DNA of 64,000 bases, from the NCBI GenBank assembly GCA_964035575.1, contig OZ037855.1, positions 620,001-684,000 on the forward strand. Direction: 5' to 3'. This DNA is from Rhynchopus sp. YZ270_cl-10 (Eukaryota; Euglenozoa; Diplonemea; Diplonemida; Diplonemidae). Every line of letters begins with the position of its first letter. The stretch's first letter is position 1. Shown piece by piece: positions 56,233 to 64,000 of the stretch. The position numbers were made by a program, and so were the translations under genes. The notes beneath the pieces were generated by a model that saw nothing but the letters and a program-made list of their open reading frames with translations, had not been told where the DNA came from and did no database searches.

Positions 56233-57157
56233 TGGTTCATGTAAAATAAAATGAACCACACAACTTAAACAACTCTGTTTAATGTTCGGTGAGGAGGAAC
56301 GAGGCGAGCCCTTCTACCTCACACATGGTGGGATGGGGGGGGGAGGGGTGAGCTCACTTGGCCACATGGAAAAACAGAACACTTCTCTGTGATGGGATTG
56401 GATGGGTGATGGGGATTGCAACAGCAGTGGATCTAACAATTGTCTAAAAAAAATTTTTTTTGGAGGGGAAGTAGGGGTGGTGCCAGGAACACTTGTCGCA
56501 CCAAAAATAAAAAGAAACACAAGAAAAGAAAACCAGTTTCGTTTTTTAACTGTTGTTTTGAAACCGAAGTACCAAGGAGCCCCGCCACAGGATACGATGG
56601 TAATACAAGAAGGAGTGGCATGATAGAACAGGGGAGGGGCAAAGGGGTGATGGGTCGCCCAAAGGCATTAGTTCAAAGACAAAGGAGGCACAAAACCTTA
56701 TTTTTCCATGCAGGAGAAGGCTTGTGACAAGTCAGCGGGGGTACTATTGTGCACGTAAATATGTTGGACCACGTTTGTGTTGCTAGTGGAAAAAAGTGTC
56801 GAAATACAAAAGTGTGTACCTCCAACCAAAAAAAGAAAAGAAAAGTTTTGTGAGATGAGTAAGCACTGCTTAGTCACTTCACAAAAAATGATTCCTAACA
56901 CCACGGACCAATATTTTGCGTACACACGGTTTACTACTGTACAACCGCCTCGGGGATAGTGTCCTTCGTTTTGTTAATTTTTTTCAAAAAAAAATATTGG
57001 GGAAATTTTTGATGAAGTGCAACCTTTCTTTGTTGTGCACATCCACCTTTATTTTTTCCCTTTTAAATTTGTCCTTTGTTCTGGAGATCCCTTGGGAGCG
57101 GGGATAAAAAAAGATAGGATTTTTATTCCATTCAAGTACTTTGTACATCCATGATAA

Positions 57158-57210
57158 AAAAAGTTGAAAGTGCAAACGCCTCACCGTTCATTGGCGGACG
57201 CAAGCACTGG
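57158..57210 (-). repeat. Family D repeat (representative)
   Basis: Minus strand CCAGTGCTTGCGTCCGCCAA, then TGAACGGTGAGGCGTTTGCA and CTTTCAACTTTTTTT. Other copies: 55809-55862, 50341-50390, and a partial one at 41850-41880 inside Pumilio intron 3. Confidence 0.7.
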
Positions 57211-58523
57211 TGGAAATAAAATAAAGACATGTCTGTATGTTGCTAAGCCCTCACTGTACTTAGTCACCTAAAACGTTTGTCAAAGGGGGGCTTGTAATGA
57301 TGTGACCACCATGCAACCAATAACAGTCAGTTTGCAAAAAGAAAAACTTCTCTGTTTGATGCAGGTGCAAAAGTGCACCACACAAGCACCACACCGTTGC
57401 AGGCTGGAACACAGACCCTTTATTTGTTTTATCGAACAGCGTAAGGCAGTGTCATAGAGGGGCAGGGAGAACGCAACATGAAAAGAAGAAAAAGTACAAA
57501 ACTTGAAATCTGGATTGCCTTAGGAAAAACAGACATCTTCAAGAAAGGGCCTGGGCGCACAACAGTTGTGGTGGGTGATTCGGCAAACCTTAATGCACAG
57601 TGTCGCTGTTTACCCTTGTGAATACCTGGTGCAACAACAAAAAATCCAAAAAATTAACCGAAAAATGTCGTCGGGGCTTATTTGGACAAAAAGTAGTTGG
57701 AAAAAATATACCCAAGCCTCTCATTTTAGACAAAAAAAAAAAATGCCAAAAAAAGAGGGAACTTGAAAGATGAACGTGGTTCACTGCACACAGCAGAGAG
57801 AGAGAGAAAAAAAATGAGCTAAAGACGCACACGCAAGCAGTGGGTCTGGGCCAACAAACCTTCGTCAGGAGTTCGTAATTGAAGGAATTTTTTTTGGGTG
57901 GTGATTGGTACACTATCTAGAAGGTGCGGGGGGGATACAAGACAACCCAAAACCCCCAACGTCCTGGAGGCGCAAAAATACCAGAAATAGTGACCAGAAA
58001 ATCATTCCAAAAAAGGGGGTCATGGGGCAGGGTTTGTACTTTGCCTATTTGCCATTTTTTACCACATAAACGAGATATGGCCATGCCAACAGTCCATGAC
58101 TCATATTCTAGGAAGTAAAGGACATTTGCTGCATTGTGTTTTGAACGTACCGTTTTTAAGAGAATCGACACCGTGCTGTAGTCGGGAGGGAGGCCACCAC
58201 TGCTCCTACTGTGGACTTCACACCCAACTACCCCCTAATTTCTTCATTTTCCCCCGAAGGGAAAGAGAACAGGAGTAAACGGCTGCCCTACACACCCCAA
58301 ACATTGCACAAAAAAAGGAATGTTGCTCGCTTTTTCTCCGGTACAGACAAAAAAGGGGGTGTGGGGGAGAGGCTATAAATAGGTATTCTTCTGATTCTGC
58401 ACAGTTCTTAATATTCTTCAAACGTTTTAGTTGTATTTTTTTTGTCATTTTTTTTTAGTGCATTTTTTAACACCCTATTCTAATTCTGTTTTCTTTCATT
58501 TTGAACCTTTTTTTTTAAATCAA

Positions 58524-60770
58524 TCATCGGATATAACTCCGGGAGGGCCGTAAGCTTGGTGCCGAGGTGTATGCGGATATTGCGGATTCTGTGACCCGTG
58601 TAGATGAAGCTGCTGCAGAGGTATACGAGGATGCGGCAGCAGCACTTGCATGATGTGAGTGTGCAGTGGAATGGGCTGCTGCCGAGGAGTAGGATGACGA
58701 AGCTGCCTGCGCTTGCATGGCATGGCTGTGTGCTGTGGCGGCGCGAGCGCTGACTGCAGCTCTGTGGCTGTCAATCACACTCTTGCCTGTGTCCGGAGAG
58801 ATGATGTGCGGCGCAGCAACACGCACCACCTCTACAGCAGGCACAGCAACCGCTGCCGCACCCACAAACTGCGACTGACTCCCCCGCAGTCTGAACTCCT
58901 CCTCCTCCAGATAGCTGCGCTGGTCGCGCAGACGGATCTCCTGATGTATGAGTGGCACCTCTTGCTGCTCAACCTCGCTTCGTTTCTGTTGGAAAAGCGC
59001 GTTCTCGTGTTCCAAGAAGTTGAGACGTTGCTGCACCTCATCCGAAACAGCCTGTGCAGCGCTAAGCGAGGCGGCAGCTGCGCTCTCCGCCTCCTTGAGC
59101 GCACGGAACGCAGCGTGCTGCTCGTCCTTCATCGCCGCTGCTGCGCTGGTCTGTTCCATTGCGTAGTTGAGCGTCTCCCGCAGCTTGTGTTCCTGCTGTT
59201 GAAAGGCGTCGACGTCGTTGTTGATCGCATTCATGCTTGCAGTGCACGCCGCCACCTCACGCACGCTTTCCTGCACCGCTACTGCGGTTGCCTGCAACTG
59301 CTGCCTCAAATCGCCTAGGATGTGCCGTGCTTCGAGCACCTCACGAGCAACACGCTCCAAATCAGCCTTTACGTGGACCAAAGATTGTGCAATATGCTGC
59401 TCCTTTTCAATAGCCTGTGCAAGCTGTGCGTGCGCGGCCGCATGAAGCTGGGTGACGTGCGCGAGGTGCTGTGCGCAGTCTGCGTGCACTCTGGCTGCGT
59501 GCGCCTCCTTCTGCCGCTGGCTCTCGAAGTCCGACGCTGCGGCAGTGCAGACCAGCTTCTGTTTGTCGACCTCCCTTTTGCTGTCCATGGCAAGGTGCTC
59601 CAACTCCCTTTGCGCTTCAATTGCTTCACGCACTGCGGCATCTGCAGCTGCAAGACGTGCCTGCGCCTCTTGGTGTGCTCGCTGTGCGTCCTCCAGAGCC
59701 TTCCGTGCACGCGCCTCGCTATCAAGCAGCTGCCTCAACCTGTTGCGCGCCTCCTCCAACGCTGCGTCGTACGCATCTGTGTCAAGGTACGCACGAACAC
59801 GGTTGTAAAAAGCGTCCACCAGAGTGGGGTAACGTTGACAGAACTTCTCCCAGTCATCGCGCGTCACAGCCCCAGACCGTCGAGCGTCAATCTTAGCAAT
59901 CAAATCTGCAATAGTGGGATGATTGAATACACCGGCAAACAGCCCAAAGGCGGCACGCAGCTCTTCATGCTCTAAGGTATGGTTTTTGTTGCGGTCAAAC
60001 TCCGTGAAGAGGAAGGTCACCTTCTCCTCAAACGACGACGCTTCTGGGACCAACGCGACCCCGCTTGCTGTGTTACCCCCTCCTCCTCCGCCTCCTCCTC
60101 CTCCACCTCCACCACCTACCTCCACCCCACCCCCAGGAGCGATCACCGGAAGCGCTGCGCCATATTGTGCAAGCATGATCCCATCACCTCCACCTCCACC
60201 ACCACCTCCACCAATCGTAGGTGACAAAGGCCCTGCACCGTTCCGCGCCATCGGGCTGGGAACAAATGGCGGCGGGCTGTGTCTCCCCACTCCTGACGAC
60301 ACAGCCGCCCCCATCGGCGCACGCAGACCACCCCCACCAACTGCAGATGTCGTCGTCGATGAATAGCTGTACGCTGTACTGTGAACCGCTGCCTGCGTTG
60401 GAGAGGGTGGTGTTGGCCCTGCACGCGGTCTGTTCCCATGCAGTGTGGGGGACGGTGGTAGTGGTGGTGGTGCCTGCTTCACGGAACACCCCATAGACGC
60501 ACTGCCATAGCTCGTTGTACGCGGCACTGCGAAGAGCTGGCATTTCGGTGACAACTGAGACGGATTTGTCAGATCCACCCACGCCCCTGCCCTATTATCA
60601 TACACCTTTAGATGCTCAATAGAAAACGCCTCACCCGCCCTAGAAGCCTCAATCGCAAACACAGTATCCCCCTGCCGTCTAATATCCTCCAAACTAGGAT
60701 ACGTCGGAAAAGTAATCTCAAAATTCTGCGTCGCCCCCTTCAACTCCGCCGCGATCAACACCGACAGCAT
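58524..60770 (-). CDS. BILBO1-like flagellar pocket collar protein (748 aa)
   Basis: Single exon. Residues 1-85 (MLSVLIAAELKGATQNFEIT ... EHLKVYDNRAGAWVDLTNPS, QLSPKCQLFAV) match the ubiquitin-like N-terminal domain of trypanosome BILBO1 (FPS...RWVDLISPEQLYDRCQLY). A Pro/Gly linker with Gly runs follows (86-235). Two EF-hands at ~245-320: FDRNKNHTLEHEELRAAF and IDARRSGAVTRDDWEKF; the second has a shortened acidic set. A long coiled coil spans ~325-640, then a Ser/Ala/His-rich tail (690-748). In trypanosomes BILBO1 forms the annular collar at the flagellar pocket neck. Domain order (UBL-like, two EF-hands, coiled coil) is the same; this protein is longer than T. brucei BILBO1 (587 aa), mainly by linker and tail. 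Orthology versus a paralogue with the same domain is open. Confidence 0.8.
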   Translation of the reverse strand: MLSVLIAAELKGATQNFEITFPTYPSLEDIRRQGDTVFAIEASRAGEAFSIEHLKVYDNRAGAWVDLTNPSQLSPKCQLFAVPRTTSYGSASMGCSVKQAPPPLPPSPTLHGNRPRAGPTPPSPTQAAVHSTAYSYSSTTTSAVGGGGLRAPMGAAVSSGVGRHSPPPFVPSPMARNGAGPLSPTIGGGGGGGGGDGIMLAQYGAALPVIAPGGGVEVGGGGGGGGGGGGGGNTASGVALVPEASSFEEKVTFLFTEFDRNKNHTLEHEELRAAFGLFAGVFNHPTIADLIAKIDARRSGAVTRDDWEKFCQRYPTLVDAFYNRVRAYLDTDAYDAALEEARNRLRQLLDSEARARKALEDAQRAHQEAQARLAAADAAVREAIEAQRELEHLAMDSKREVDKQKLVCTAAASDFESQRQKEAHAARVHADCAQHLAHVTQLHAAAHAQLAQAIEKEQHIAQSLVHVKADLERVAREVLEARHILGDLRQQLQATAVAVQESVREVAACTASMNAINNDVDAFQQQEHKLRETLNYAMEQTSAAAAMKDEQHAAFRALKEAESAAAASLSAAQAVSDEVQQRLNFLEHENALFQQKRSEVEQQEVPLIHQEIRLRDQRSYLEEEEFRLRGSQSQFVGAAAVAVPAVEVVRVAAPHIISPDTGKSVIDSHRAAVSARAATAHSHAMQAQAASSSYSSAAAHSTAHSHHASAAAASSYTSAAASSTRVTESAISAYTSAPSLRPSRSYIR

Positions 60771-60831
60771 TGTGAAAGAAGAGAAGGGAGGATAGAGAAA
60801 GAAAGTTTTGGATCAGAGAAGAAAAAAAAAA

Positions 60832-60865
<34 letters not shown>

Positions 60866-63422
60866 CCCCCTTGGGGGAAGCCACCTCCCCTTCCCCCCAA
60901 GGTGGAGGGGGTTTTGGGGGGAGGTTTTTGGAGGGTTGGGGGGAGCCCTTCCTGATAGGGGGGATATGGAATGTGGGATTGGGAGGAGAAGATTGGACCA
61001 TCTATGATTGTCTCCGTGAGACACGCAATAGGCTGGGAGAGTCTGCGAGAGCTTACTGAGAGCTGGTGAAAAAAAATCTCTCCCCGTTCATAGATGGTCC
61101 AAAGATGGGAAATATCAGAAAAACCTGCAAAAAAAGACCCCCCCGAACTACTATGGAAATACTCCTAACAGGGGAGCAGGGAGGGAGGGCTGTGCATGAT
61201 GAGAAGAAGTGGTGAACTATGAGAAACGTCGCCAGGTGAAGCTACACCTCTAGGTGTGCAGTCACCTTTAACAAAAATTAAACAATGTTCTGGGATGAAG
61301 ACCTAACAAGGTAATATTTTTCTATCATGAACAACTAACATGATCACTCTAAAAAAAAGAGAGGTGGGGAAAATGGGTGGTGACCAGTGCATTTTTTGGC
61401 TTTTTTTGTGTCGCCACCGTACAATCCACCCTCTCTGTTGCTCACTCTAAACCATTATCTTTTCATACTTAACTTTGCATCTAAATAAGGGGATACGTAT
61501 ACGGGGAGATGGGTACAATAAGCTCTTGTGTGTGTTTCTTTTTAAAGTGAAGATTGTGTATATGGCAGCTACACTGATCGCAAATTATCGATTTTTTTTT
61601 TGAAAATACAAACCCCTTTCGTGACAGTGTACCATATCAAAAAAAGTTTGTAAAATGAACCTCAGCTGCTTCACCGTGCCATATTTTAAACTTTTTTGGT
61701 GTGAGGGGTGCTCACAATAGTCGAAACGATCGAAATAGTGAGGGCTATGCTAGCTTACAACGTGTTCTCGTGGTGCAAGCAGAGCCAATTTGTAGGCACC
61801 GTGCACATAAAGGGCTTCCTTGCTGGGATTGAAAACATGCTTTGTATGATTGAGCCACGAGGTGCTGCTTTCGTTGTAGGGTACAATAGAAAGGTGGTTG
61901 AGAAGAGAGGGTGTGTGAGAAGTTGAAAAATACGGTTCCAAGCCTCGTGTGCTTAGTCACCTTTTAAAAAAGGGGGTCTTAAATACTAAAAATCAGCATT
62001 TAAACTGCGCCAGGGTTGGGGAGAAACACTACATGTGTAGTCAGTTTCAGTTCAGGGGCTGGCGTGTCTCTACACAGATCTCAAAATCGCAAAAATGTAA
62101 AAAAAGAAGAGGGAAAAAATTGTGAGATGAATCGCGTGGATTTTGATCAGCAGTTATCTGCAAAACGCTCGTCGCAAAACGATGAGCGAGAGAAACTCTT
62201 GACACTTCACGGGGTGTCAAAACACAAAAAAAAAGGCTTTCGATTTTGTTTAACCGTGAGTGTGATGACTGCTGAATGGACCTGGCGAAGTACCCAAAAC
62301 CCCTAAAACGTATGTGACAAATATTCGTCGACAGAAAAGACAAAAAAAAGACAACACATCACCAAAATAAACAACAAATACGATAGTCGCCAGAACGCAG
62401 GAATCCGCAAATCACAAGAAGAAAAAATATTTATGAACCCAAGCCCCACTGGGCTTAGCCACCTTGACCACAATCGATATCGTACAAACCGGTACGAAAA
62501 CGAAAAGTCATCACTTTAGTCTAAATCCTAAATCCTTCCCTTGGTAACCCCAAGCCATGATGAAAACAGTGGAAAGAGGAAATTGTAACAGCGACACCTG
62601 TTTGCACAGAATGTTTCGAACCAAACAAGAGGAATCACAACAACCCACCCCCACGCTGTGACAACACTCTGCAAGAAACAAAGAAAAGCTTGCAAGGACC
62701 TAAACTTCGCATTGCTTAGGCAACCTTAACAAATGGGTGTCTTGCATCAGAACTCAAAAACAGTGGAAAATAACGTAATGTTGGAATAGGGAGAACGTCT
62801 GTAAGGCATCTTTCGCCGAGACACAGGTTCCTTTTGGTTCTGTGTCTCCAAACGAAAGGGCCGAGTTGTGTGGGAGGGGATCGGGATTTCTGTTCTCACC
62901 GAGCTTGCGTCTGAAGACACCCGCGTTCATGACAGAGCGGCTCCAGTCAAACTTCCCTACCTGACGTGGTGTCTCCAAACTAGTTGATGCTAGCTTGTCG
63001 CTGGAAAACCTAAAAGGCCCAGAGAGGGTCAGACCACCGCAGTATACGATTTCTTTCTCAGAAGCATCCCAAAGAGAAGCTCGCTTTAAATCTAATAAAA
63101 AAAGGAAAATCTTAAAAAGATGTATTGTATTGTCTCTCGCACCTACGAACCAAAAAATATTACCTGTGGCCACCTAACGAGAATCTCCACAAAACAGAAA
63201 AAAAAACACACACAAAATACGAAACTGAAAATCTACATTTTAGAAAGATATTATACGTACCATTTTTTACAACAACTCCCCCTTCCCCCAATCTGCCCCA
63301 CACAATAACTCTAAAAACAAATCAAACAGATCGGAGGCCCTTTTTTTTCCTTGAGAGCGTTCTCTGGATAGTGAAACACTGTAGCAGTTGCACTAAAACC
63401 AACGCGCTCTCTCTCTCCCTTT
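60771..63422. other. 2.65-kb intergenic region with B and C repeats
   Basis: Family B at 61234-61268, 61931-61963, 62430-62465 and 62693-62728; family C at 61602-61633; an oligo(A) run at 60836-60863. A plus-strand hairpin GAGACACAGG...TTCTGTGTCTC lies at about 62818-62850. Confidence 0.5.
62754..63115 (-). CDS. Doubtful ORF
   Basis: After an acceptor-like TTTTTTTATTAG near 63090 the minus strand stays open to 62754. The translation is fairly protein-like (FRFSSDKLASTSLETPRQVG, KFDWSRSVMNAGVFRRKLGE), but there is no early ATG and no homology recognised, and it contains a perfect hairpin. It could be a terminal exon of an unseen gene. Confidence 0.2.
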
Positions 63423-64000
63423 TCATGGATGCTCTGAGTATGGAGGGGAGAGGAGGGTTGCTGGCTCGGAGTGGGTTTGCCATTCTTTGAGGAGGACTTC
63501 GACGAACTCGAGTACGCCAAATGAATCTCCGGAACGTGCACGGAGGAGGAGCTCACGGCAGGGGGGGACGAGGACAAAGGCACGGACAGCAAATGCAACG
63601 CTGTCCTGTTCGCAGGCAGTTTGGAGGACGTCGCTGTCGCCCCAGTCAGTGTCCGCAAGGACGTCCGCCGCCTCGGCTATGTGGTCACCAGCAACGTGCA
63701 CCTGGCTCAACACACCAAACAGCTGGCGGCCGTCCTCGTCGTTGCAGACCTTCTCCGCCGCAATCCCACTCAGGATCCCCTCCAGCTGCCGACGCAGCGA
63801 AGCGTTGTCGGTGCCGTCCACAGGAGGCGTCCACTGCACACCCTCGCGCACACCGTCAAAGTGCCATGCAAGCGGCGAGATGCACGACTCAATCGCAACA
63901 GCCGACGCAGATGACATAGGGTCGCTGTGCGCTGCCGGTTCCGGCTCAGGGGCACTGCTGCTAGTGCGGCGGAGGGCGGCAAGGGAAGCTTCGGAGGCGC
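63423..64000 (-). CDS. Unrecognised helical protein, 5' end beyond the window
   Basis: The frame is open from the window edge to a stop at 63423, at least 192 codons. The first visible residues are Ala/Ser/Pro-rich (SEASLAALRRTSSSAPEPEP), followed by a helical domain (NASLRRQLEGILSGIAAEKV ... HIAEAADVLADTDWGDSDVL ... FGVLEFVEVLLKEWQTH). An internal Met (MSSASAVAIESC, at 63917) could be the true start. GC content is coding-like, and the direction agrees with all other genes. No family recognised. Confidence 0.65.
   Translation of the reverse strand, partial: ASEASLAALRRTSSSAPEPEPAAHSDPMSSASAVAIESCISPLAWHFDGVREGVQWTPPVDGTDNASLRRQLEGILSGIAAEKVCNDEDGRQLFGVLSQVHVAGDHIAEAADVLADTDWGDSDVLQTACEQDSVAFAVRAFVLVPPCRELLLRARSGDSFGVLEFVEVLLKEWQTHSEPATLLSPPYSEHP

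Larger units (their letters stand above)
54386..58523. other. 4.1-kb stretch without a visible gene, many short repeats
   Basis: No credible ORF. Repeats present: family B at 55276-55315, 56068-56109, 56845-56880 and 57237-57269; family C at 56191-56232; family D at 55809-55862 and 57158-57210. This is the densest cluster of B/C/D repeats in the window. Confidence 0.5.

Overview
The window is protist nuclear DNA, most likely from a euglenozoan with cis-spliced introns; a diplonemid-like lineage is my best guess, not proven. Four things support this. (1) Every confidently recognised gene is on the minus strand, as in the polycistronic arrays of kinetoplastids and diplonemids. (2) One protein carries the N-terminal fold, EF-hands and coiled coil of the trypanosome flagellar pocket collar protein BILBO1, and another has calflagin-like EF-hand modules. 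(3) An intron holds a fragment of an ingi-type LINE RNase H. (4) Where a 5' UTR can be judged (TSR2), a polypyrimidine-AG acceptor lies a few bases before the ATG, as expected for spliced-leader trans-splicing. Unlike kinetoplastids, five genes have clear GT-AG introns, a sixth probably has one, and 12 of the 14 donors I place read GTATG.

Layout on the minus strand, described by rising coordinate: a giant coiled-coil repeat protein of about 5,770 residues (278-17839); a sigma-like glutathione S-transferase (18904-19554); a five-exon RBM26/27-like RNA-binding protein (21446-24676); a three-exon VPS4 ESCRT-III ATPase (27278-31493); a ubiquitin-like/ankyrin protein (31755-32816); a SYS1-like Golgi membrane protein (33165-33635); a transposon-rich gene-poor block (33.7-41.7 kb); a four-exon Pumilio protein (41752-44184); a basic repeat protein (44821-45582); a three-exon eight-EF-hand protein (46834-49047); an unrecognised two-exon protein (50602-52165); TSR2 (53090-53803); a 4.7-kb stretch without a visible gene; the BILBO1-like protein (58524-60770); and a gene running off the right edge (63423-64000). 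The genes have no shared pathway. Cytoskeleton/flagellum (giant protein, EF-hand protein, BILBO1-like), membrane traffic (VPS4, SYS1) and RNA biology (RBM26-like, Pumilio, TSR2) are mixed, as is usual for euglenozoan arrays.

The non-coding DNA is the most unusual part. It holds two hAT-like DNA transposons with exact 8-bp target-site duplications, one in VPS4 intron 1 with a LINE fragment inside it. There is a 3.7-kb element bounded by inverted repeats that contains further MITE-like elements, several fold-back elements, and three short-unit tandem arrays. At least five families of 40-90-bp repeats recur in introns and intergenic DNA of unrelated genes, nearly all in the same orientation relative to transcription. 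Several sit just before 3' splice sites and some could form hairpins. I did not see rRNA, tRNA or CRISPR features.
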